Shown: positions 8,651-16,595 of the stretch, one piece after another
Position numbering within the stretch: the stretch's first letter is position 1
Layout of the letters: each line of letters begins with the position of its first letter
Source: an uncultured Spirochaetaceae bacterium
GTDB lineage: Bacteria; Spirochaetota; Spirochaetia; Sphaerochaetales; Sphaerochaetaceae
Length of the DNA stretch: 64,000 bases
Assembly: GCA_944389505.1 (NCBI GenBank)
Contig: CALXMP010000005.1
Location: 62,001-126,000, forward strand
Direction: 5' to 3'
The notes under the pieces: model-generated
What the model was told of the DNA's origin: nothing
The model's input: the letters and a program-made list of their open reading frames with translations, nothing else
Database searches by the model: none
Position numbers and translations under genes: made by a program

Positions 8651-9826
8651 GTGGATATAAGGCGGCTTGTGCTCTGGGAAGGGCGTTATGCGACATATAT
8701 GTCGAATGATATATTCGCGGCAACTATCGAGGATCAGGGAGATGTGCTTCTTGAGCTGACATCAAGAGCGCTGTCAGGGGCAAGGATAAATGCCCTCGCG
8801 CTCCCATATTTCCGCGCAACGGGCGAAAGCGTTGAGTCAGATCCCAATGGTCCTTGGTGGCAGAATCTCCAGAGCCTCTACCAGGCAGGAGGCGGCTATT
8901 TCTCATTCCAGACAGACAGGGGCCTGAGCACCGATTCCTACTGGATACTGAGACGCTATGGAACCGAGGATGAGTTCGGCGGGGTATGGCGTTATTCCGA
9001 GCTCAAGATGCGGGGAGATAATGGATACCGTCTCGGGAAGATCGATATGATCCTTCCTGGGCAGCCTGTTCTCTATACGGCTGTGAGGATTGAGAACCGG
9101 GGCGATACAGAGCTCAGGGCATCCGCTGCATGGCATTCGATGCTGGGCTATCCTGCAATCGAGACGGGTACGATGATCCAGACCAGTGCCCGGTATTTCA
9201 CCGCATATGGTATGACACAGAGGGAATCGGGAGTCGGCAGATTCAGGCCAGGGGTTGTATTCGAGGATCTGAAGCATGCGCCTCTTGCGCGCGGCGGAAA
9301 CGCTGATGCTGGGTACATTCCGGCCCCTACAGGTACATATGATTATATCATAGGGAAGATCCCGGAGCGCGATGATAAGGCGTGGATTGCTGTCAACAAT
9401 CCGAGAAGCCAGCTCATATTCTTCATGCTTACTCCAAACCGCGCTGTATCCGATGATGATTTCCTCTTTCCGAATGCGGATCTTGCAGAGAACTTCCTGG
9501 GGCGCATGGATGCTCCCTGGGCACTGTATGATGGTGGTGTTCCAGAGGTAATGGCCCTTACCTGCGGCTTCAATGCAGGACCTAAGGGAACCCGCAATGT
9601 GGTAATTCCTGCGGGAGGATCAAGGATGCTGTATCTTGCCAATGGCTTTGTCAGCTATGATAACCCCAGGATTGGGCTGGGGTATTCCGGGACGGAGTTC
9701 ACAGACGAGGGTGTTGTATTCAAGCGCACAAAGAGCTGGGCTTTCCTTGCTATCGACCACAGCTTCAGAGCAATCAGACGGCAGGTTGAGAAGGTCTTCG
9801 CTGGCGAAGGTGAGGATGCTGGTTGA
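8651..9826 (+). CDS. Unknown protein, possibly with a sugar-mutarotase-like beta fold
   Basis: 391 aa from GTG at 8651 (AAAGGAGA 11 bases upstream). No signal peptide or membrane segment. Rich in beta strands, Trp and Tyr (GPWWQNLQSL, GGVWRYSEL, SAAWHSMLGY), which recalls the galactose mutarotase/aldose epimerase fold, but I cannot place it in a family. Divergent from an alpha-galactosidase, so a sugar-related role is plausible by context only. The nifS gene starts 44 bases downstream, perhaps in the same transcript. Confidence 0.6.
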   Translation: MDIRRLVLWEGRYATYMSNDIFAATIEDQGDVLLELTSRALSGARINALALPYFRATGESVESDPNGPWWQNLQSLYQAGGGYFSFQTDRGLSTDSYWILRRYGTEDEFGGVWRYSELKMRGDNGYRLGKIDMILPGQPVLYTAVRIENRGDTELRASAAWHSMLGYPAIETGTMIQTSARYFTAYGMTQRESGVGRFRPGVVFEDLKHAPLARGGNADAGYIPAPTGTYDYIIGKIPERDDKAWIAVNNPRSQLIFFMLTPNRAVSDDDFLFPNADLAENFLGRMDAPWALYDGGVPEVMALTCGFNAGPKGTRNVVIPAGGSRMLYLANGFVSYDNPRIGLGYSGTEFTDEGVVFKRTKSWAFLAIDHSFRAIRRQVEKVFAGEGEDAG

Positions 9827-9870
9827 CGTTGTGTCCCAATGCTAATACCTTACGTCTGAAGAGGTATTCT

Positions 9871-11040
9871 ATGGATAGATGGGTCTATCTGGACAATAAT
9901 GGTACAACCAGGACAGCGGATGAGGTCTTGGAGTTCATGAGGGAAAATTCCGGACTGTACGGAAATGCTTCAAGCATGCATACGCTGGGGCGGAATGCTG
10001 CGGCGGGAATCGACTGGGCAAGGCAGAAGACTGCAATGCTCATCGGGGCGTTGCCTGAGGAAATCTATTTCACATCAGGAGCTACGGAGAGCAACAACAC
10101 CGTGCTCAGCATATTCCGGGACAGAGCCGATGATGGCGATAAGCGATCACGGATCATAATATCCTCGGTAGAGCATCCTGCATCGATTGAGAGCGCAAAG
10201 TATCTGAGGAAGAAAGGATACAAGGTCGATCTCTGTCCTGTCGATCATTCAGGGCGTGTCATAGTCCAGGAGCTTGAGAAGCTGATGGGTGATGATGTCG
10301 CGCTGGTCTCGATCATGACAGGCAACAATGAGACTGGAACGATACAGCCTGTGGCCGAGTGTGCAGAGATAGCGCACAGATATGGTGCATATATGCATAC
10401 CGACGCAACCCAGGCAATAGGGAAGATCCCTGTTGATGTCAATGATCTTGGTGCGGATTATCTATCGCTCTCAGCACATAAGTTCTATGGCCCTAAGGGA
10501 ATAGGTGTCCTTTACGCCAGAAAGGGTGTCCCGATGGCCCCTTACATCCATGGCGGACACCAGGAACATGGAATGAGGGCTGGAACATACAATAATCAGG
10601 CAATCTATGGCCTTGGCAAGGCTGCAGAGCTTGCATTGGCAGGTGTCCAGGAGGAGCATGATAAGCTCTGGTCAATGCGTGAGGCTCTCAGGAAGGGCAT
10701 AGAGGAGAGGATTCCCGATGTTGTCATCAATGGCTCCAATGATGAGGCCCTCTGCCTTCCGGGAACGCTCAATGTATCATTCCCCGGCGCGGAAGGGGAG
10801 TCCATACTTCTCTATCTGGATCTTGAGGGAATAGAGGTGTCTACGGGATCCGCATGCGCTACAGGGTCGCTTGAGCCAAGCTATGTGCTTTTAGCATCAG
10901 GGCTTGATGTGGAGCTTGCCCATGGTTCCGTGAGGTTCTCGTTCGGCAGGTACAATACGATGGATGATGTCAGCTACGTGCTGGAAAAGCTCCCGCCGAT
11001 CATCGAGAAGATAAGGGCGATGAGCACAAGGAGAGGATAA
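9871..11040 (+). CDS. nifS: Cysteine desulfurase (NifS/IscS family)
   Basis: 389 aa. Starts MDRWVYLDNNGTTR with GAAGAGG upstream. Motifs: ATESNN, TGNNETGTIQP, HTDATQAIGK, the PLP lysine in SLSAHKFYGPKG, and the persulfide cysteine in STGSACATG. It takes sulfur from cysteine for Fe-S cluster assembly. The stop overlaps the next start by one base (TAATG), pairing it with a NifU scaffold; together they make a two-gene assembly system. Confidence 0.92.
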   Translation: MDRWVYLDNNGTTRTADEVLEFMRENSGLYGNASSMHTLGRNAAAGIDWARQKTAMLIGALPEEIYFTSGATESNNTVLSIFRDRADDGDKRSRIIISSVEHPASIESAKYLRKKGYKVDLCPVDHSGRVIVQELEKLMGDDVALVSIMTGNNETGTIQPVAECAEIAHRYGAYMHTDATQAIGKIPVDVNDLGADYLSLSAHKFYGPKGIGVLYARKGVPMAPYIHGGHQEHGMRAGTYNNQAIYGLGKAAELALAGVQEEHDKLWSMREALRKGIEERIPDVVINGSNDEALCLPGTLNVSFPGAEGESILLYLDLEGIEVSTGSACATGSLEPSYVLLASGLDVELAHGSVRFSFGRYNTMDDVSYVLEKLPPIIEKIRAMSTRRG

Positions 11041-11651
11041 TGCAGAGTTTCATGTCCCAGTGGGTATATACAGATACGGTCAAGGATCATTTCATGAATC
11101 CGAGGAATCTCTGGAAAGAGGATGAGGATTTCACTCCCGATGGGGTTGGTGAGGTTGGCTCGCTAGCGTGCGGAGATCAGATGAGGGTAGGCATAAAGGT
11201 TGAGGACGGGAAGATCAAGGATCTCAGGTGGCTGACCTATGGCTGCGCTTCTGCCATTGCTTCGACATCGATGATGAGCGAGATCGCTATAGGAATGACG
11301 CTCGATGAGGCCTATCACATCACTCCTCAGATGATTACTGAGAAGCTTGGTGGTCTTCCTGAGCATAAGTTCCACTGCTCGGTCCTCGGGGATAAGGCCC
11401 TCAGGGCTGCTATCGATGACTATCTTGAGAAGCACGGGATGGAGAATCCATACAAGGGCACGACGGCCAGGATCATCTGCGAATGCAAGGGAGTGACTGA
11501 TCATATGATCGAGGATCTCGTGAAGAACGATAAGGTCAGGACATTCCAGGAGCTTCAGGATGCTACTGGCTGCTGCACGGCATGCGGAAAGTGCAAGGAA
11601 AGGATACTGGAAGAGCTCAATGAGTGCCTCCATATCTATGGCAAGCAATGA
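11040..11651 (+). CDS. nifU: NifU-like Fe-S scaffold fused to a BFD-like [2Fe-2S] domain
   Basis: 203 aa. Residues 1 to about 135 are the IscU/NifU scaffold with its three cysteines (SLACGDQM, YGCASAIAS, HKFHCSVLG). Residues 140-195 form a bacterioferritin-associated-ferredoxin-like domain with CxC (CEC) and CxxC (CTACGKC). The C-terminal NifU/Nfu domain of nitrogen-fixing bacteria is absent. A second ATG four codons in (MSQWVYTD) could also start it. Coupled to nifS and, by ATGA, to the next small gene. Confidence 0.88.
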   Translation: MQSFMSQWVYTDTVKDHFMNPRNLWKEDEDFTPDGVGEVGSLACGDQMRVGIKVEDGKIKDLRWLTYGCASAIASTSMMSEIAIGMTLDEAYHITPQMITEKLGGLPEHKFHCSVLGDKALRAAIDDYLEKHGMENPYKGTTARIICECKGVTDHMIEDLVKNDKVRTFQELQDATGCCTACGKCKERILEELNECLHIYGKQ

Positions 11652-11971
11652 TAAGCGTCTATCTCGATCTTGTCCGCGATGCACTGTATCCAAAAAAGAG
11701 GGGAACGCTGACAAAGAGGAATAAGTTCCTTGCTGTCAGCGAGCTTTCGGAGATGAGCGCGGAGGATATAAGGAAGCTGAGACTTCGCCTCCGCCTCTCT
11801 TCAGGTATGTTCGCATCTATCCTTGGTGTTTCCGAGAAGACGGTAGAGGCATGGGAGAGCGGAACGAACAAACCTGCAGGCTCCTCGCTCCGCCTTATGA
11901 ATATGCTCTCGGTCTATCCTGACATACTAGTGGAGACACGCACCGTATTCGAGACCGGGGAGGTCAGATAG
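11648..11971 (+). CDS. Small helix-turn-helix (XRE-like) regulator
   Basis: 107 aa. The start overlaps the nifU stop (ATGA). The C-terminal half has a Cro/C1-type HTH (LSSGMFASILGVSEKTVEAWESGTNKP) like that of HigA/NadS antitoxins, with an N-terminal basic region. No toxin gene is adjacent, so it may regulate the nifSU unit rather than act as an antitoxin; this is inference from position. Its end overlaps the convergent kinase gene by 8 bases. Confidence 0.7.
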   Translation: MISVYLDLVRDALYPKKRGTLTKRNKFLAVSELSEMSAEDIRKLRLRLRLSSGMFASILGVSEKTVEAWESGTNKPAGSSLRLMNMLSVYPDILVETRTVFETGEVR

Positions 11972-13616
11972 CACCGTATATAGAGCCCCCGATGAATTCT
12001 CTGAGCGTTGAGTCCGGCGGCACGATATCCGACGGAAGAGGATAGACAATACTGAGGAATTCCAATAGCCTCCTTGCAACTGCATATGGCTCACCATCCT
12101 CCTTCTTCACCGATTTCAGGAGGGGAATAGCGTATGTTGCTATCACAGGAAGCTCATACTCAAGAGCACTGTTTATCATGACATCGGCATTGTTCTGGAA
12201 TGGGAAGATGTTGTTCTTCTCCCCACGTTCCACCTGAGGCCAGCGCCTGAGTGTCTCAGAGGCTGTTATACCCCTTGTCCTTGCATCACGCACCATGCGT
12301 CTGAGTATGCGGTTATCGGTCGTGCTGATCCTGGATCTTGTATCGAGATTCACCTGCGTCAGCGCAGAGATGTAGACGCGGAAAACCATCTCCTCGGGGA
12401 AGTCCGCGATAAGGGCAGGATTCAGGCCATGGATGCCCTCTATGATAAGTATCGAATTCTCTTCCATCTTCAGTGTCTCATCGCTCAGAACGGTCTTCTT
12501 TTCCCTGAACGAGTGGACTGCGGGGTGTATTTCCCTTCCTTCAGCCAGGTCAGTCAGCTGGCTTCTGAACAGCGGGATATCAAGGGAATGGAGCACATCG
12601 AAGTCCTTCTCCCCATTCTCATCCAGAGGTATATCCTTCTCAGAGAGGTAGTAGTCATCGAGCGAGAGCCTGATCGGATCATAGCCGAGCAGCCTGAGCT
12701 CATCGGTAAGCTTCATCGAGGATGTTGTCTTTCCTGATGATGATGGCCCTGCGATGAATACGGCCTTTACAGTCCCTTTCTCCTTTATGGCACGGGCAAT
12801 TGAGACTATTCTTTGCCTCTGCAGCGATTCAGAGAGCCTTATCGTCTCTGTTATCGATCCATCGGCAATCTTCATGTTGAGGTCGCCAAGCGATTCGATC
12901 CCAAGTACGCTGGAAATCCTTTTGTTCTCGGAGAAGACAGAGAAGAGAAGGGGATTATCCGCAAATGGCATAATCTGGAATGGGCTGCGCGACTGCGGGT
13001 ACCTAAGCAGCAGGCCACCCTCATAGTCCATAAGCTCCCATAGCCCGATATATCCGGCGGATGGGAGCATCGGCTCATAGTACATCTCATAGCATGTTCC
13101 GAGCCTGGCAAATCTGTATTCGCTTCCATTTTCTGTCAAGAGTAGCTTCTTTGTCTCTTCGAGATGCCTGTCCCCCGAATACTTGAGTGCCTCCTCTGCA
13201 GTCAGCGTAACGAGGTCAATCGGAAGATTGTCCCTGACGGCATCTTCCATTGCCTTGCGGAGTTTTTCTGTATCTGGCTTATGTCCATCACGGTAGCGGA
13301 AGAAGAAGCCGTCTCCGAGACTGTGCCCGATTATCAGCGTCCTGTCAGGAGCGATGAGCGCGGATGCATAGCACAGGAGGAAGCACAGGGATTTCCGGTA
13401 TATGCGCTTTCCTTCCGGGGATATTGTCCTTATGGTCTTGATCTCAGCATTGCCTTCCAGCTTCTCCCTGAGCGATACGATGCTTCCATTGACATATGCA
13501 GCGGCTATCGGGTTGTCCATATAGTTTATGCTGTATCTGTCGACAAGCCCCAGAAGCTCTGTTCCGGTTCCGGTCGTCATCTCAGTGCCATCAATCCGTA
13601 CTATTATCTTTTCCAT
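11964..13616 (-). CDS. Uridine-kinase-like nucleoside kinase with N-terminal TGS/ThrRS-like domains
   Basis: 550 aa. The N-terminal ubiquitin-like (TGS) segment and a threonyl-tRNA-synthetase-like second domain (IIGHSLGDGFFFRY, LGTCYEMYYEP) precede a phosphoribulokinase/uridine kinase domain with Walker A IAGPSSSGKTTS and the SLDDYYL acceptor motif. This domain order is known in anaerobes and spirochaetes as a nucleoside kinase family; the substrate is unproven. No SD: the -10 TATCAT with preceding TGC ends 6 bases before ATG. Confidence 0.82.
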   Translation of the reverse strand: MEKIIVRIDGTEMTTGTGTELLGLVDRYSINYMDNPIAAAYVNGSIVSLREKLEGNAEIKTIRTISPEGKRIYRKSLCFLLCYASALIAPDRTLIIGHSLGDGFFFRYRDGHKPDTEKLRKAMEDAVRDNLPIDLVTLTAEEALKYSGDRHLEETKKLLLTENGSEYRFARLGTCYEMYYEPMLPSAGYIGLWELMDYEGGLLLRYPQSRSPFQIMPFADNPLLFSVFSENKRISSVLGIESLGDLNMKIADGSITETIRLSESLQRQRIVSIARAIKEKGTVKAVFIAGPSSSGKTTSSMKLTDELRLLGYDPIRLSLDDYYLSEKDIPLDENGEKDFDVLHSLDIPLFRSQLTDLAEGREIHPAVHSFREKKTVLSDETLKMEENSILIIEGIHGLNPALIADFPEEMVFRVYISALTQVNLDTRSRISTTDNRILRRMVRDARTRGITASETLRRWPQVERGEKNNIFPFQNNADVMINSALEYELPVIATYAIPLLKSVKKEDGEPYAVARRLLEFLSIVYPLPSDIVPPDSTLREFIGGSIYGAI

Positions 13617-13631
13617 GCATTAATGATAGCA
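13617..13631 (-). promoter_or_regulatory. Extended -10 (TGC-TATCAT) of the kinase gene, leaderless
   Basis: Reading the minus strand: TGC TATCAT TAATGC then ATG. The -10 matches consensus at 5 of 6 bases and transcription should start at or next to the A of the start codon. Confidence 0.5.
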
Positions 13632-13714
13632 GAGGATAGAGGGTGATTGTATGAATTTCCTGTCTGGCTTGTGTGCCTTCCTGCAAGCTCTTTCTCAATA
13701 TGCGGGCGTTGGGG

Positions 13715-13720
13715 TATAAT
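13715..13720 (+). promoter_or_regulatory. Consensus -10 (TATAAT) of the AOR-like gene, leaderless
   Basis: Perfect TATAAT six bases before the ATG at 13727, with TTCTCA 17 bases upstream as a fair -35. No Shine-Dalgarno is present between them. Confidence 0.5.
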
Positions 13721-13726
13721 CACGCT

Positions 13727-15451
13727 ATGCGCATACTCCATATTTCCCTTGATAAGGGAATGTATGAGGATCTTGATACAAGTGAATATAGCGGCAGCCT
13801 TGCACTTGAGCTTGCTCTGAAGCTTTATGATAGATTCATCGATGATGATCCCGTCGTCATCGCATCACCATCGCCTGATAGTGCTGCATTCAGGGGATCG
13901 GCTGTCTTCTCTGTTGTTTTCCGATCTCCAATCACTTCACGTATCTCTGCTGTTTTTTCAAACCTCTCCCCAGGGTATTCCATGAGACGGCTTGGCATAG
14001 ATGCCATTGCCATTACCGGAAGGGCCAGGAAACTGTCCTCCATTGCTCTATCAAAGGATGCTGTATCGATAGAATCGGCCGAGAACTATGCAGGCGTGAG
14101 TGCTGATAGCTTCGGCAGAGTCTCTACAGGAAGTCCTACCGATTCCTATCTTGCGATAGGACGGGCAGGTGAGAATGCTGTCATCTACGCTTCCGTTATA
14201 GCTGAAGGCAGGGAGATTCCATCTGATGGGCTGGGATATGCTTTCGGCATAAAGAATCTGAAGGGAATCACGATGCCCGGATTCCACCAGCCCTCATCCG
14301 AGAAGAAGGAATGGACTAAGATGGAGCGGAAGCTGGAGAGATCAAGGGCATTGAGGAACTTGCGCCTTGAAGGAAGCTGCAGGATCATCGACAGTGCACT
14401 GCGCCTTGGCTGGCTTCCAGTGAATGGCTATCGCGACCGTTTTGATCCCAGGGCGTATTTCCTTGATGGAAAGGCTCTGATGGACAGGTATGGTATCATG
14501 CCGTCTGGCTGCAATGACTGCATAGTCTCATGCATAAGACGCAATCAGGAGGGTAATATCCTTCCTGACTGGAGGGAGTGTGCATTCCTTGGTGCCAATC
14601 TCGGGTTCTTCTCCCCTGAAAGCGTCCGAAAGCTTCGGGATGCAGCTATTGAGGAAGGACTCGATACCGCATATACAGGAGCTGTGCTGGCATCTCTGAC
14701 AGAGCTATCGGATCCGATGCTTCCTTCTCTGGAAGGGGATGGTATCGAGGAATACCTGAGAGTGATCCATATGATAGGTGGAGGAATGGATTACGGGAGG
14801 AAGCTTTCCAAGGGAATTCCTGGAGGGATAAAGAGTGCTGATGGTCGGGTGGTTTCCTCAGACCTCAGAGGCTCCTTCCCTGATGCTATCGCATCGATGT
14901 ACTCATTCCCCATAGTCCCGATTGTCTCGGATTACCTTCCGCATAAGCCCCTTTCTCCTGAAGCAAGCGCAGTCATGGTTTTGTATGAGAGTATCTATAC
15001 GTTATATCTGGCATCTATGGGTTATTCTCCATTTCCAGTCCTTGCATCATGGTTCGGAAGGTTCCCATCCTGGATATACCGTTTCCCGGTCTTCCTGAGA
15101 ATAATCGCATCAGGATTCAGGGCATATGGCATAAAGGGCAGTGATATGCTGGAGCGTGGGCTGATGCTTCTTGGCAGATTATCACTGGAAGAGCCTCAGA
15201 AGATTCCAGAGAGGTTTGTGACGGAGTTCAATGGCCGTACCGTTCCAGAGGCCCGTCTTATCTCATATTTCTCGATTGAGCGCTCACGTCTTGAGGAAAA
15301 GATCCAGAAGCGGCATCAGAGGAAGGGCAAAGTGCGTAAGGGTTCCAAGGATAGAAGGGATATCAACGATAAACCTGAATCATCAAGCAATGCCGCAGAT
15401 GGTCCCTCCGATGATCTCGGACGCGACGGAGATCCTGGATTGCATATATAG
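13727..15451 (+). CDS. Divergent aldehyde:ferredoxin oxidoreductase (AOR)-like protein
   Basis: 574 aa from MRILHISL. The N-terminal domain keeps AOR-type features (RSPITSRI, GIDAIAITGRA, AIGRAGEN, GLGYAFGIKNLKGI). The first three [4Fe-4S] cysteines are present as CxxCxxxC (C262, C265, C269), and EEGLDTAYTGAVLA resembles the family's LGLDTISTG. The fourth cluster cysteine in the C-terminal domain is not found; after C269 the only cysteine is in RECAFLG. The C-terminal tail is basic and low complexity. AOR enzymes carry a tungsten-pterin cofactor and oxidise aldehydes with ferredoxin; this one may be inactive or altered. Its last 136 bases lie antisense to the phosphoesterase gene. Confidence 0.72.
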   Translation: MRILHISLDKGMYEDLDTSEYSGSLALELALKLYDRFIDDDPVVIASPSPDSAAFRGSAVFSVVFRSPITSRISAVFSNLSPGYSMRRLGIDAIAITGRARKLSSIALSKDAVSIESAENYAGVSADSFGRVSTGSPTDSYLAIGRAGENAVIYASVIAEGREIPSDGLGYAFGIKNLKGITMPGFHQPSSEKKEWTKMERKLERSRALRNLRLEGSCRIIDSALRLGWLPVNGYRDRFDPRAYFLDGKALMDRYGIMPSGCNDCIVSCIRRNQEGNILPDWRECAFLGANLGFFSPESVRKLRDAAIEEGLDTAYTGAVLASLTELSDPMLPSLEGDGIEEYLRVIHMIGGGMDYGRKLSKGIPGGIKSADGRVVSSDLRGSFPDAIASMYSFPIVPIVSDYLPHKPLSPEASAVMVLYESIYTLYLASMGYSPFPVLASWFGRFPSWIYRFPVFLRIIASGFRAYGIKGSDMLERGLMLLGRLSLEEPQKIPERFVTEFNGRTVPEARLISYFSIERSRLEEKIQKRHQRKGKVRKGSKDRRDINDKPESSSNAADGPSDDLGRDGDPGLHI

Positions 15452-15807
15452 ATTCCATTCTCCATTTCCAGTATAGGTACATGTGTGTGCCCTGATATGA
15501 AGATATCCCCGGAATTGAGCTGGAAGTCATCAAGCCATAGCCTGTCGCCATGCGTTACCGTGATTCTATGTCCATAGGACTCCATCGTCAGAGAGACGGG
15601 AGGAAATGGGATATTCCCGTATTCATAGAATCTATCGCAGTTGCCTCTCACTGCTATCAGCGATAAGAAGAAGGATGCATTCTCCTCGTCAGGGCATTGA
15701 TCCCCTGCAGAGATGATGCTTTCAGGTCTGAATTTCCTTATGGCATTCTGCAGAAGCCTGACGCCATCTCTGCTGCCATGTATGTCTGAAGTGATAAGGA
15801 CCGGCAT
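15316..15807 (-). CDS. YfcE/MJ0936-type metallophosphoesterase
   Basis: 163 aa. Short calcineurin-like phosphoesterase with all metal motifs: TSDIHG, AGDQC, RGNCD, THGD and GHTHVP, then NPGSPSRPR. Members hydrolyse phosphodiesters in vitro with Mn2+; the cell substrate is unknown. The start has no strong SD. The 3' end overlaps the AOR-like gene by 136 bases, unusually long for two convergent genes here. Confidence 0.85.
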   Translation of the reverse strand: MPVLITSDIHGSRDGVRLLQNAIRKFRPESIISAGDQCPDEENASFFLSLIAVRGNCDRFYEYGNIPFPPVSLTMESYGHRITVTHGDRLWLDDFQLNSGDIFISGHTHVPILEMENGIYICNPGSPSRPRSSEGPSAALLDDSGLSLISLLSLEPLRTLPFL

Positions 15808-15830
15808 ATTGTTAAGGATAATGCACTAGA

Positions 15831-15846
15831 TGGCGATTGTTGCCAA
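15831..15846 (+). repeat. 16-bp direct repeat, copy 1 (downstream of higBA)
   Basis: TGGCGATTGTTGCCAA, identical to 16541-16556. The two copies bracket the HigBA module, 710 bp apart. The unit is itself an imperfect palindrome (TGGC...GCCA). Confidence 0.8.
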
Positions 15847-15852
15847 GTAATC

Positions 15853-16161
15853 CTATATATGCGTCCAGTGGTAGACAGGAAGGTGCTTTGTTTCCTTCTC
15901 AAATTCATTTCTCCTGTTGCGGAGAGAATATTCTGCCTGCACGTTCAGAAAGAAGTTGGGACTCATTCCAAAATAGCGTGAAAGTCTCCAGCATACATCT
16001 TCTGACATGCGGTTCTTGCCAGCGATTATCTTCCCTAGAGCTGCCGGTGATATACCTAGATCCTTTGCCAGCCGGTATGCGCTCAGATTCAGAGGTTCCA
16101 TCCAGTCTTCCTTCAGATACTCACCAAATGTTCCTAGCTTTATTTCATAGGTATTGTTCAT
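15853..16161 (-). CDS. higA: HigA-type antitoxin
   Basis: 102 aa. XRE helix-turn-helix of the HigA/VapI family (AYRLAKDLGISPAALGKIIAGKNRMS, then CWRLSRYFGMSPNFFLNVQAEY). Such proteins bind and block the partner toxin and repress their own operon. It follows higB by 12 bases, the usual toxin-first order of HigBA. Confidence 0.88.
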   Translation of the reverse strand: MNNTYEIKLGTFGEYLKEDWMEPLNLSAYRLAKDLGISPAALGKIIAGKNRMSEDVCWRLSRYFGMSPNFFLNVQAEYSLRNRRNEFEKETKHLPVYHWTHI

Positions 16162-16173
16162 TTCATCCTCCTA

Positions 16174-16455
16174 TTAATGATAGTCTGTAAATTCCACATC
16201 ATATGCATCGCCATCTTTCCAGATGAAGCATATTCTGTATCTGTCATTTACCCTTATCGAAAACTGTCCTTCTCTATCTCCTTTGAGCTGTTCAAGATGA
16301 TTGCTGGGCGGAATCCTCAGATCATTTATGCTTTGCGCATTATTCAGGTCAATCAGTCTGCGCAGAATCCTCTTTGACAATTCCTGCGGTATTCTTCTAG
16401 GAGATTGTCCTTTGAAAATCATTTCAGCTTCCTTGTTTCTGAAGGATTTAATCAT
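16174..16455 (-). CDS. higB: HigB-type toxin (mRNA interferase, RelE superfamily)
   Basis: 93 aa from MIKSFRNKEAEMIFKGQ, matching the standard HigB length and opening. Motifs include RRLIDLNNAQSINDLRIPPSN and the C-terminal YRICFIWKDGDAYDVEFTDYH. It cleaves ribosome-bound mRNA when free of HigA. An upstream ATG at 16536 would lie ahead of the promoter found at 16505-16477, so the shorter start is preferred. Confidence 0.87.
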   Translation of the reverse strand: MIKSFRNKEAEMIFKGQSPRRIPQELSKRILRRLIDLNNAQSINDLRIPPSNHLEQLKGDREGQFSIRVNDRYRICFIWKDGDAYDVEFTDYH

Positions 16456-16476
16456 AGGTTTTCTCTTTCTTTTGTA

Positions 16477-16505
16477 ATAATAAACCAGCGGTTCATTATT
16501 TGCAA
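16477..16505 (-). promoter_or_regulatory. higBA promoter
   Basis: Minus strand TTGCAA, 17-base spacer, TATTAT (5 of 6). It lies 21 bases before the higB start. The 16-bp repeat copy at 16541 is 36 bases upstream of the -35, too far to be a simple blocking operator. Confidence 0.6.
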
Positions 16506-16540
16506 TGGTATTGTGTATGATTGCCCGATGATCCATTTTG

Positions 16541-16556
16541 TGGCGATTGTTGCCAA
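16541..16556 (+). repeat. 16-bp direct repeat, copy 2 (upstream of higBA)
   Basis: Same sequence as 15831-15846; the flanking bases differ on both sides, so identity stops exactly at 16 bp. Confidence 0.8.
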
Positions 16557-16595
16557 CATCCTGTCCTGCGGCTAGAATTGGTCTGAGAGGTGATC

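Noticed and set aside
16456-16536. Longer N-terminus of HigB starting at 16536
   Set aside because: A promoter (TTGCAA-17-TATTAT) lies inside this stretch and the shorter form matches the family length.
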